This document shows, piece by piece, positions 16,371 to 26,062 of a stretch of DNA of 64,000 bases. Source of the DNA: Ruminococcus champanellensis 18P13 = JCM 17042 (GTDB taxonomy: Bacteria; Bacillota; Clostridia; Oscillospirales; Ruminococcaceae); contig NC_021039.1 in NCBI RefSeq assembly GCF_000210095.1, forward strand, positions 522,216 through 586,215, given 5' to 3'. Below the pieces are notes generated by a model, which was not told the origin of the DNA, made no database searches, and worked only from the letters and a program-made list of their open reading frames with translations. Each line of letters begins with the position of its first letter. The first letter of the stretch is position 1. Both the position numbers and the translations under genes were made by a program.

Positions 16371-16410
16371 AAAAACCGCCTCCGGCATTTGCGTTGCCGA
16401 AGGCGGTTTT
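16371..16410. terminator. Bidirectional terminator between cca and groEL
   Basis: AAAAACCGCCTCCGGC pairs with GCCGAAGGCGGTTTT around a short loop, with A and T tails on either side, so it can act for both convergent transcripts. Confidence 0.85.
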
Positions 16411-16438
16411 ATGATGCTTATGAGGTGAGACAGCGGAC

Positions 16439-18386
<1,948 letters not shown>

Positions 18387-18426
18387 TCATTCCTCCTGTA
18401 CTTGCTGTACTTGCGCTTGCGTTATG

Positions 18427-18453
18427 TTAGCACTCCAACTGTCCGAGTGCTAA
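18427..18453. promoter_or_regulatory. CIRCE operator (HrcA binding site) of groESL
   Basis: A perfect TTAGCACTC-N9-GAGTGCTAA inverted repeat, lying between the promoter and the groES start. Confidence 0.97.
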
Positions 18454-18458
18454 TACCT

Positions 18459-18486
18459 ATTTTACCAACTTCCTATAAAAAATCAA
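18459..18486 (-). promoter_or_regulatory. Sigma-A promoter of groESL
   Basis: Minus strand TTGATT (18481-18486), 16-nt spacer, TAAAAT (18459-18464), with CIRCE immediately downstream. Confidence 0.75.
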
Positions 18487-18728
18487 GGGGTTTTTGCGCA
18501 TTTCTATTATTTTTGTAGGATTTCACAGTGTACACGAAGATAAATAAATTATATTGTGCAGAATGTACAAATACATACTTTTGGCATCTTAAGGTATTTG
18601 CCAATCTCTATGGGACTGTTTACGATTTGTTCATATATCAGACACAATTTATGCGTATATGAATTGCGTTATATATTGTATAATAAAAAGGAATCCCGAA
18701 GCACGAATTGTGCGGAAAAGAGGAAAAT
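18487..18728. other. AT-rich intergenic region upstream of the response regulator
   Basis: 242 bp between the groESL promoter and the regulator gene. A TATAAT at 18679-18684 is a plausible -10 for the regulator, but no -35 of quality stands 16-18 nt before it. I see no gene or other structure here. Confidence 0.5.
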
Positions 18729-19427
18729 ATGGCACTGGATAAAGTTTTAATTGTGGATGATGATAAAAATATCTGCGACCTGCTGCGGCTCTACCTGGAG
18801 AAGGAGGGCTACAGCGTGATCCTGTCCCACGACGGGGAGGAAGCTGTGGTCAAGTTCAACGCCTTAAAGCCGGACATCGTTCTGCTGGACGTGATGCTTC
18901 CCGGACTGGACGGCTGGCAGGTCTGCCGGGAGATCCGGAAAAAGTCCAATATCCCGATCCTGATGATCACCGCCAAGAGCGATACCTTTGATAAGGTACT
19001 GGGTCTGGAGCTTGGGGCGGACGACTATATCGTCAAGCCCTTTGACAGCAAGGAGGTCATCGCCCGGATCAAGGCGGTGGTGCGCCGTACCGGTCAGTCT
19101 CCGGCGGAAATGGAGGTCCGGGAGGTTCGCTATGACAAGCTTTCTGTGAACATGACCCGGTATGAGCTGAAGGTGGACGGCAAGGTTGTGGACGCTCCCC
19201 CCAAGGAGCTGGAGCTGCTGTTCTACCTGGCATCCAACCCCAACCGGGTATACACCCGGGATCAGCTTCTGGATGAGGTATGGGGCTTTGAGTACTACGG
19301 AGATTCCCGTACCATTGACGTACACATCAAGCGTCTGCGTGAAAAGCTGGAGGGTGTTTCGGACAAGTGGGAGCTGAAAACCGTCTGGGGCGTAGGCTAT
19401 AAATTTGAGACGGACGAAGAAGACTAA
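18729..19427 (+). CDS. OmpR/PhoB-family response regulator
   Basis: 232 residues starting MALDKVLIVDDD, with AGAGGAAA upstream; a TTG seven codons earlier is less likely. The receiver domain has the acidic pair D10/D11, phosphoacceptor D54 (VLLDVMLPG), the T in ITAKS and K in VKPF. The C-terminal winged helix (TRDQLLDEVWGFEYYGDSRTIDVHIKRLREKL) is of the OmpR type. Its likely kinase is encoded 111 nt downstream, separated by an inverted-repeat element. The stimulus cannot be read from sequence; a membrane protease in the same apparent operon suggests an envelope-related role. Confidence 0.9.
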   Translation: MALDKVLIVDDDKNICDLLRLYLEKEGYSVILSHDGEEAVVKFNALKPDIVLLDVMLPGLDGWQVCREIRKKSNIPILMITAKSDTFDKVLGLELGADDYIVKPFDSKEVIARIKAVVRRTGQSPAEMEVREVRYDKLSVNMTRYELKVDGKVVDAPPKELELLFYLASNPNRVYTRDQLLDEVWGFEYYGDSRTIDVHIKRLREKLEGVSDKWELKTVWGVGYKFETDEED

Positions 19428-19502
19428 GGAAACACCGCACAAAGCGTGTGTGCCGAATGGACGTACAAAGCCATTGGGTGTGCTTTGTGCGGTGTTCATT
19501 TC
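19428..19502. repeat. Inverted-repeat element, copy B, between regulator and kinase genes
   Basis: AACACCGCACAAAGC (19431-19445) and GCTTTGTGCGGTGTT (19482-19496) are perfect 15-bp inverted repeats. They match the ends of the 7218-7388 element. The unit starts one base after the regulator's stop codon and would form a strong RNA hairpin inside the operon, which could reduce expression of the downstream kinase. Confidence 0.7.
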
Positions 19503-19538
19503 CCTTTGGACATGGAAAGAGCATAGGCGGTTGATGCA

Positions 19539-20987
19539 ATGAAGAAAAGCATTTTCTCCCGGTATTTCTACCTGGGGACGATCATTACCTTTTTCTTTGC
19601 CGCCCTGCTGGGAAGCCTGGTGCTTCTGTGGGCGGATGGCAGGTATGAGGATGAAAAGCGGGAGCAGGCAGCCAATATGGCGCATCTGATGATCACGGAG
19701 ACCCGGGAAAATTACAGCCGGTACGGCAATGTGGATACCCCCCAGATCCACTCCCAGTTTTCCTACTATGCTCTGACCTATAATGTATCCTGTTATCTGT
19801 TTGACGAAAACGGGGCGTGTCTGCTGCGCTCGGATTATGCGGACGGCTCTATCCGGCTCAGTGACTCTCTGATGAACTCCGTGCAGCGCAAACCCACCTT
19901 CCAGGTCAATCAGTTCACGGGTCTGACCCAGGAGCTTAGCGTGTGCTATATTGAGCATTTCCAGTTGTATGATACGGATCAGGAGCATGGGGCATATCTG
20001 GCGTTGGTGTATCCGGCGGAGCAGTTGACCAGCTTTTCCAAGGAGCTGTTCTTCGTGCTGGTGATCGGTCTGATGGCAGTGACGGTTCTTGCAGCCATCG
20101 TCTTTTACTTCAATACCCGGCATATGCTGAAACCGGTGAAGGAGATCACCAAGGCCGCAGAACGCTATGCGGACGGGGATTTTTCCTTCAAGCCGGATGT
20201 GGCGGACGCAGGAGAGCTGACCTATCTTGCCATGACCATGGGGCGGATGGCGGACTTTATCGATTCCAACGAAAAGAACCGGAAAAGCTTCGTGTCCAAC
20301 GTGTCCCACGAGCTGCGCACCCCTATGACCACGATTAGTGGCTTTGTGGACGGAATTCTGGATGGTACCATTCCTCCGGAGCAGCAGCAGGGCTATCTGC
20401 GGCGGATCTCGGGAGAGGTGAAGCGCCTGTCCCGGCTGGTCAGCTCCATGCTGAACATCTCCAAGTTTGAGGAGGGGGGCATGGAGCTGAAGCTGGTGCC
20501 GGTGGAACTGACCGGTCTGCTGATTTCCACGTTATTTATGTTTGAGCAGAAGATCGAAGCCCGGCAGATCCAGGTCTGCGGTCTGGAGGACTGTCCCCGG
20601 GCGGAGGTGCAGGCGGATAAGGATCTGATGCAGCAGGTATTCTACAATCTGATCGAAAATGCGGTAAAATTCACTCCCAGGAACGGGGAGCTGACCTTTT
20701 CAGTGATGCCCCAGGGAGAGCAGTGCCAGGTGGTGATCCGCAACACGGGAGAGGGTCTCAGCGAGGAGGAGCTTTCCAACGTGTTCAACCGGTTCTACAA
20801 GACCGATGAATCCCGGAGCAAGGATACCACCGGGGTGGGGTTGGGGCTGTCCATTGTCAGTCGTATCATCCGGCTCCACAACGGCAATATTATGGTAAAG
20901 AGCGTGAAGGGGGACTATACGGAATTTGTGATCACGCTGCCCGTGAAGGGGAAAAAGCAGCTGCCCCCCAAGGAACGAAAGGATTAG
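19539..20987 (+). CDS. Membrane sensor histidine kinase
   Basis: 482 residues. Two transmembrane helices (about 8-30 and 166-190) bracket an extracytoplasmic sensor of about 135 residues. A HAMP linker follows (MLKPVKEITKAAERYADGDFSF). The phosphorylated histidine lies in FVSNVSHELRTPMTTI. The ATPase domain has the N box (NLIENAVKFTP), G1 (RNTGEGLSEEEL) and GVGLGLSIV. It should phosphorylate the response regulator upstream. The ribosome site is weak, consistent with a lower kinase level than regulator level. The protease gene starts 4 nt downstream. Confidence 0.9.
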   Translation: MKKSIFSRYFYLGTIITFFFAALLGSLVLLWADGRYEDEKREQAANMAHLMITETRENYSRYGNVDTPQIHSQFSYYALTYNVSCYLFDENGACLLRSDYADGSIRLSDSLMNSVQRKPTFQVNQFTGLTQELSVCYIEHFQLYDTDQEHGAYLALVYPAEQLTSFSKELFFVLVIGLMAVTVLAAIVFYFNTRHMLKPVKEITKAAERYADGDFSFKPDVADAGELTYLAMTMGRMADFIDSNEKNRKSFVSNVSHELRTPMTTISGFVDGILDGTIPPEQQQGYLRRISGEVKRLSRLVSSMLNISKFEEGGMELKLVPVELTGLLISTLFMFEQKIEARQIQVCGLEDCPRAEVQADKDLMQQVFYNLIENAVKFTPRNGELTFSVMPQGEQCQVVIRNTGEGLSEEELSNVFNRFYKTDESRSKDTTGVGLGLSIVSRIIRLHNGNIMVKSVKGDYTEFVITLPVKGKKQLPPKERKD

Positions 20988-20991
20988 GAAC

Positions 20992-22566
20992 ATGGAAGAA
21001 AACCAGTACGAACACAGTGGCAGCCAGCCGGAGGCATCCCCTGCTCAGGAGCCTGCCGCTGCCGGGACGCCGGCACAGAACCAGACCAGTCCCGACAGTC
21101 AGTCCGGATATCAGCAGCCCTATGGGCAGGGATATCAGAGTACCTATCAGAATCAGCAGCCCTATGGGCAGGGATATCAGCGTACCTACCAGAATCAGCA
21201 GCCCTATGGGCAGGGATATCAGAGTACTTATCAGAATCAGCAGCCCTATGGGCAGGGATATCAGCGTGCCTATCAGAATCAACAGCCCTATGGGCAGGGG
21301 TATCAGCGTACCTATCAGAATCAACAGCCCTACGGGCAGCAGGGCTATGCCCAGGGATACTACGGCACGCCGCCCCGGTTCGCTCCGGAGCCTGCGCCGG
21401 CAGAGCCTTCTCCGGCACGGATCAACCGTGCCATGCTGATTGCCGCCATTGTGGGTTTTGTGCTGATCCTGGGCTTTTCCGTGTACTGTATAGTGCGGGA
21501 TCTGTCCCATGGGGCGATGCAGTCCGACCCTGGCGGAGTCCATATCAGCATCGGCACCCAGAAAAAGCCGGATGTACCGGAGAATTATAAGGACGATACG
21601 GGCAGATATACCGTAGAGGGTATTGCCCAGGCGGTGCGCCCCAGCATCGTGGAGATCTACACCTACGGGGAGGTGGACTCTCTGGTGATCGGCAGTGGCT
21701 CTGGCATCATTATTTCCGAGGATGGATATATTGTGACCAATGAGCATGTGCTCAACGGCGCAAAAACCTATGTGGTGCATCTGGACGATGATTCCCCCCA
21801 CCCGGCAAAGCTGGTGGGCAGGGATGCCAAGACGGACATTGCAGTGCTGAAGATCGATGCAGCGGATCTGACAGTAGCTGTGCTGGGAGATTCCAACGAA
21901 ACTGTGCTGGGAGAAGAGGTGGTCGCCATCGGCAATCCGGCAGGGCTGTCCGGCACCCTCACCAACGGCATCGTGTCCGGGCTGAACCGGAAGATCCGGG
22001 CGGACAGCACCGGCTATGAAATGACCTGTATCCAGACCAACGCCGCCATCAGTCCCGGCAATTCCGGCGGCGCACTGGTGAATATGTTCGGGCAGGTCAT
22101 CGGCATTACCTCCTCCAAGTATGTCAGCTCCAGCTATGAGGGACTGGGCTTTGCCATTACCATCAACGAGGCGCTGCCCATTATTGAGGAGCTGATCCAG
22201 AACGGCTATATTGCCGGCAGATACCGGATCGGTATCACCTTCTACAGCTCGGAGGACACTTATACACAACGGCTCTTTGAAAAGCAGGAGGGCTATGAGA
22301 TCCCGGAGGATTTCCAGGGCATCTGGATCGAGGGGATTTCCGGAGACTGCTCGGTGGCAAGCACGGCGCTGCGCACCGGGGATTTCATTTACGCCGTCAA
22401 CGGCAAGGAGGTCTATGACTACGATTCCCTGTCCGTTGCGCTGGAGGGTCGTGGCCCCGGAGATACGGTGACTGCCAAGTGCCGCCGGTACGGCAGCAGT
22501 CAGTCAGACTATGAGGATTTTGAGATCAGTTTCCAGTTGATGGAAGACAGGTCGGGAGACTTTTAA
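20992..22566 (+). CDS. Membrane-anchored trypsin-like protease with N-terminal glutamine/tyrosine repeats and PDZ domain
   Basis: 524 residues. The cytoplasmic N-terminus holds about five copies of a 14-residue repeat (QQPYGQGYQxxYQN, residues 40-118). After it come one transmembrane helix (about 145-168), an S1C protease domain and a PDZ-like domain. Triad residues are His in TNEHVL, Asp in KTDIAVLKID and Ser in SPGNSGGAL. It is the second HtrA-type protease in the window and is built like the one at 13342, apart from the repeats. It directly follows the sensor kinase, so the two-component system may control it, or the protease may tune signalling. Confidence 0.88.
   Translation: MEENQYEHSGSQPEASPAQEPAAAGTPAQNQTSPDSQSGYQQPYGQGYQSTYQNQQPYGQGYQRTYQNQQPYGQGYQSTYQNQQPYGQGYQRAYQNQQPYGQGYQRTYQNQQPYGQQGYAQGYYGTPPRFAPEPAPAEPSPARINRAMLIAAIVGFVLILGFSVYCIVRDLSHGAMQSDPGGVHISIGTQKKPDVPENYKDDTGRYTVEGIAQAVRPSIVEIYTYGEVDSLVIGSGSGIIISEDGYIVTNEHVLNGAKTYVVHLDDDSPHPAKLVGRDAKTDIAVLKIDAADLTVAVLGDSNETVLGEEVVAIGNPAGLSGTLTNGIVSGLNRKIRADSTGYEMTCIQTNAAISPGNSGGALVNMFGQVIGITSSKYVSSSYEGLGFAITINEALPIIEELIQNGYIAGRYRIGITFYSSEDTYTQRLFEKQEGYEIPEDFQGIWIEGISGDCSVASTALRTGDFIYAVNGKEVYDYDSLSVALEGRGPGDTVTAKCRRYGSSQSDYEDFEISFQLMEDRSGDF
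21112..21339 (+). repeat. In-frame tandem repeat, 42-bp unit
   Basis: About 5.4 copies of a 42-bp unit encoding QQPYGQGYQxxYQN in the cytoplasmic tail of the protease. The units differ by a few silent or conservative changes; copy number could vary between strains. Confidence 0.9.
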
Positions 22567-22578
22567 GAGGAGGCTGCA

Positions 22579-23148
22579 GTGGCGTCATTTACCGAAAAGG
22601 CAATTATGGATTCCTTCATCAAGCTGTTGAACGCAAAGCCCCTTGACAAGATCACGGTCAAGGACATTGTGGAGGACTGCGGCATCAACCGCAACACATT
22701 CTACTACCATTTTGACGATATTCCCACCCTGGTGACCAGGATCCTGGAGGATGAGACCAACCGGGCGCTGTCCCTGCACAGGGATGTGCACTCCTGGGAG
22801 GAGGGGTTTATTGCCGCCGCCCAGTTTGCCCTGTCCAACAAGCGGCTGATCTACCACATTTACAACTCCGTGAGCCGGGAGATCTTCGAGCGGTATCTGA
22901 ACGACATTACCTGGGACATTATGTACCGGTTTGTGGATACCATTGCCCGGGACATTGCCTGTGATGCGTCGGACAAAAAGCTGATTGCAAGCTTTTATAA
23001 GGCGGCATTGGTGGGCATGATCCTGGACTGGCTGGCAAACGGTATGAAATACGACCCGGAGGAGATCATCGGCAGACTGGGAGTCATGCTGGAGGGGAAC
23101 ATCCGGGCGTCCCTGAAAAAAGTGGAGAAGCAGCAGCGGCATACATAA
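22579..23148 (+). CDS. TetR/AcrR-family transcriptional regulator
   Basis: 189 residues from a GTG with GAGGAGG 6 nt upstream. The N-terminal helix-turn-helix (KITVKDIVEDCGINRNTFYYHFDDIPTLV) is typical of TetR proteins, close to the DhaS-like subgroup. The C-terminal ligand domain is all helical and unremarkable. It lies 13 nt after the protease gene but a terminator follows it, so it may be read through from upstream. The position just before a membrane-export module (DUF308, MMPL, heptad-repeat protein) suggests it regulates that module; I did not find a clear palindromic operator in 23150-23370. Confidence 0.85.
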   Translation: MASFTEKAIMDSFIKLLNAKPLDKITVKDIVEDCGINRNTFYYHFDDIPTLVTRILEDETNRALSLHRDVHSWEEGFIAAAQFALSNKRLIYHIYNSVSREIFERYLNDITWDIMYRFVDTIARDIACDASDKKLIASFYKAALVGMILDWLANGMKYDPEEIIGRLGVMLEGNIRASLKKVEKQQRHT

Positions 23149-23279
23149 GCATGTGTGTTGTGCATAAAAATACGGCGTGTGCGCATGAAATTCTGTGCAT
23201 GCGGCTGCGACGAAATGCCGAAAAACCGGCGTTTGTTAGACAAATCGGGCGATGTGTCCAAAAATCAGATAATTTCCGG

Positions 23280-23312
23280 GCGGTGCATAAATTTTATGCA
23301 CCGCTTTTTTAT
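23280..23312 (+). terminator. Rho-independent terminator after the TetR gene
   Basis: GCGGTGCATAA and TTATGCACCGC form an 11-bp stem followed by TTTTTTATT. Confidence 0.85.
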
Positions 23313-23318
23313 TATCCG

Positions 23319-23347
23319 TTTTCATTTTCCGCCGCCGGGGGTACAAT
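23319..23347 (+). promoter_or_regulatory. Putative promoter of the DUF308-MMPL operon
   Basis: TTTTCA (23319-23324), 17-nt spacer, TACAAT (23342-23347), 25 nt before the start codon. The -35 matches only 4 of 6 positions. Confidence 0.5.
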
Positions 23348-23372
23348 AAGGACAGTGAAGGGAAGTGATCCT

Positions 23373-23975
23373 ATGAAAGGAACAGGTTGGATCCGGGCAG
23401 CAAAGTCCGGTTACATTGCAACCTCCATGCTCTGGTGCGCAGCGGGACTGCTTTTGATTTTCCTGCCGGGCACCTCTGTAAAGCTCCTGTGCATGGCGGC
23501 AGGCGGTCTGCTGACTGTGTGCGGCATCATCAAGATCATCGGGTATTTTTCCAAGGATCTGTACCGGCTGGCGTTTCAGTTCGATCTGGCGCTGGGGCTG
23601 CTGTGCCTGCTGCTGGGGCTGATCCTGCTGTGCAATCCGGTGGGCTTTACCACCTTCGTGCATTTCCTGATCGGCATCGTGGTGCTCACCGACAGCATGT
23701 TCAAGCTGCAAACCGCTTTTGATGCCAAACGCTTCGGCATCTCCAACTGGTGGGTCATCGGGCTGACATCCCTGCTGACCGGTGTCTGTGGGGTGCTGCT
23801 GGTGCTGAACCCCTTTGACGGGGCAAAGCTTATTATGCGGCTGATCGGCATTACCGCACTGCTGGAGGGTGTTCTGAATCTTCTGGTTGCAGTGTATGCA
23901 GTGAAGATCCAGAAGCAGGGCAAGGTTGACGTGATCGAGACCCATGCAGAAATAAAGGGGGAAGATGATTTATGA
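23373..23975 (+). CDS. DUF308/HdeD-like membrane protein
   Basis: 200 residues starting MKGTGWIRAAKSGYIATS, with AAGGGAAGTG upstream. Six hydrophobic helices in three pairs of similar layout match the DUF308/HdeD family. HdeD is linked to acid stress in Escherichia coli, but the family is broad and the function here is unknown. The short charged tail ends in a 4-bp overlap with the MMPL gene, so the two are translationally coupled. A role as accessory subunit of the MMPL permease is inference. Confidence 0.75.
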   Translation: MKGTGWIRAAKSGYIATSMLWCAAGLLLIFLPGTSVKLLCMAAGGLLTVCGIIKIIGYFSKDLYRLAFQFDLALGLLCLLLGLILLCNPVGFTTFVHFLIGIVVLTDSMFKLQTAFDAKRFGISNWWVIGLTSLLTGVCGVLLVLNPFDGAKLIMRLIGITALLEGVLNLLVAVYAVKIQKQGKVDVIETHAEIKGEDDL

Positions 23976-26044
23976 AACTGGGACAAGCGGTTGTCAAGCA
24001 CCGGGTGCTGATTCTGATCATTACGCTGGTGCTCCTGGTGCCTTCGGTGCTGGGTATGATGGCGACCCGGATCAATTACGATATGCTGAATTATCTGCCG
24101 GATGATATGGACACCACCACCGGTCAGGATATTCTGATGGATGAGTTCGGAAAGGGCGCATTCTCCTTTTTAATCGTGGAGGATATGCCCGCCAAGGACA
24201 TTGTGAAGCTGGAGGAACAGCTCCGGACGGTAGAGCATGTGGATACGGTGCTCTGGTACGACAGTCTGCTGGACATTTCCGTTCCCATGGAAATGCTGCC
24301 CCAGAAGGTGTATGACGCATTCAACGCCGGGGACTGCACCATGATTGCCGTGTTCTTCGACACCTCCACCTCCGCCGACGAAACCATGCAGGCAATTGCC
24401 TCCATCCGGGACATTGCCGGCAAGCAGTGCTTCGTTTCCGGCATGAGCGCCATGGTTACAGATCTGAAGGAGCTTTGCGAAAACGAGGAGCCCATTTATG
24501 TAGCGCTTGCGGTGGTCATGGCGTGCATCGTTATGATGCTGTTCATGGACAGCTGGATCATTCCGTTTCTGTTCCTGTCCAGCATCGGTGCAGCGATTCT
24601 GATCAACATGGGCACCAACTACTTCTTAGGAGAGATCTCCTATCTGACCAAGGCGCTGTCGGCGGTATTGCAACTGGCAGTCACCATGGACTACTCCATC
24701 TTCCTGTGGCACAGCTACTGTGAGCAGCGAAAGCTCCAGGGGGATCAGTACAGCGCAATGGCAACTGCCATCCACGAAACCTTTACCTCCGTCATCGGCA
24801 GTTCCATCACCACCATTGCCGGGTTCATCGCTCTGTGCTTCATGACCTTTACTCTGGGCATGGATCTTGGCATCGTCATGGCGAAGGGCGTAATCCTGGG
24901 CGTGATCGGATGCGTTACTACTCTGCCGGCTTTGATCCTGGTGCTGGATAAGCCCATTGAAAAGACCCGGCACCGTGCCCTGCTGCCCAGTATGAACAAG
25001 GCGGCAAAGGGTCTGACCAGGATCTTCCCCGTATTCCTTGCAGTGTTCGCCATTGCCATTGTGCCGGCGTACTACGCATACTCCAAGACCAATGACGCTG
25101 TGTACTACGACCTGGGCGCTACCCTGCCGGAGGATATGGATTACGTCATTGCCAACACCAAGCTGAAGGATACCTTCAATGTTGGCTCCACCCACATGCT
25201 GCTGGTGGATGCCTCCCTGGAGCCAAAGCAGGTCAAGCAGATGACCAAGGAGCTTGAACAGGTGGACGGCGTCAAGTATGTGCTTGGCATGGAATCCGTG
25301 GTGGGCTCTCTGGTGCCCCAGGATATGATCCCGGATTCCATCCGGAGCATTCTGGAAAGCGACAACTGGGAGCTGATGCTCATCAACTCGGAATACACCA
25401 CTGCAAGCGATGCGGTGAACAATCAGATCGAACAGTTGAACAGCATCATCAAGCAGTACGACCAGAAGGGGATGCTCATCGGCGAGGCGCCCTGCACCAA
25501 GGATATGATCGACATCACCGACCGGGACTTCAAGGTGGTCAACACCATTTCCATCCTGGCGATCTTCCTGATCATTCTCTTTGTGGAAAAGAGCATTTCC
25601 CTGCCGGTGATCCTGGTGGCAGTCATCGAGCTGTCCATCTTCATCAACCTGGGCATCCCCTATCTGACCAATACATCCCTGCCGTTTATCGCCCCCATCT
25701 GCATCAGTACCATTCAGCTGGGCGCAACGGTGGACTATGCGATCCTTATGACCACCCGGTACAAGAAGAACCGGTTTGATGGCATGGACAAACGGGAAGC
25801 GGTTTCCGATGCACTGAGCATGTCCATTCCTTCCATTATCGTCAGCGCCCTGGGGCTGTTTGCTTCCACCTTCGGCGTTGCGGTTTACTCCGACGTGGAT
25901 ATCATCAGCTCCCTGTGTACGCTGATGGCAAGAGGCGCAATCATCAGTATGCTCTGCGTCATCCTGATCCTGCCGGCTATGTTCATGCTGTTCGATAAGA
26001 TCATCAGCAAAACCACCATCGGCTTTCTGCCGAAGAATCATTAA
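23972..26044 (+). CDS. MMPL/RND-superfamily permease
   Basis: 690 residues with two repeated halves. Each half has one N-terminal helix, a large extracytoplasmic loop (about 35-165 and 370-505) and a bundle of five to six helices, the layout of MmpL/SSD-type RND transporters. The second half shows the typical pattern GATVDYAILMTTRYKK, and its counterpart in the first half is VTMDYSIFLWHSY. Relatives export lipids, lipopeptides or hydrophobic drugs using the proton gradient. No substrate can be named. It overlaps the DUF308 gene and lies 18 nt before the heptad-repeat protein, which probably works with it. Confidence 0.88.
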   Translation: MKLGQAVVKHRVLILIITLVLLVPSVLGMMATRINYDMLNYLPDDMDTTTGQDILMDEFGKGAFSFLIVEDMPAKDIVKLEEQLRTVEHVDTVLWYDSLLDISVPMEMLPQKVYDAFNAGDCTMIAVFFDTSTSADETMQAIASIRDIAGKQCFVSGMSAMVTDLKELCENEEPIYVALAVVMACIVMMLFMDSWIIPFLFLSSIGAAILINMGTNYFLGEISYLTKALSAVLQLAVTMDYSIFLWHSYCEQRKLQGDQYSAMATAIHETFTSVIGSSITTIAGFIALCFMTFTLGMDLGIVMAKGVILGVIGCVTTLPALILVLDKPIEKTRHRALLPSMNKAAKGLTRIFPVFLAVFAIAIVPAYYAYSKTNDAVYYDLGATLPEDMDYVIANTKLKDTFNVGSTHMLLVDASLEPKQVKQMTKELEQVDGVKYVLGMESVVGSLVPQDMIPDSIRSILESDNWELMLINSEYTTASDAVNNQIEQLNSIIKQYDQKGMLIGEAPCTKDMIDITDRDFKVVNTISILAIFLIILFVEKSISLPVILVAVIELSIFINLGIPYLTNTSLPFIAPICISTIQLGATVDYAILMTTRYKKNRFDGMDKREAVSDALSMSIPSIIVSALGLFASTFGVAVYSDVDIISSLCTLMARGAIISMLCVILILPAMFMLFDKIISKTTIGFLPKNH

Positions 26045-26062
26045 GCTCCGGAGGTATGCGTT

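Noticed and set aside
21112..21339. Regular 42-bp repeats resembling a CRISPR array
   Set aside because: The units are contiguous, in frame and encode a protein repeat; there are no unique spacers and no cas genes.
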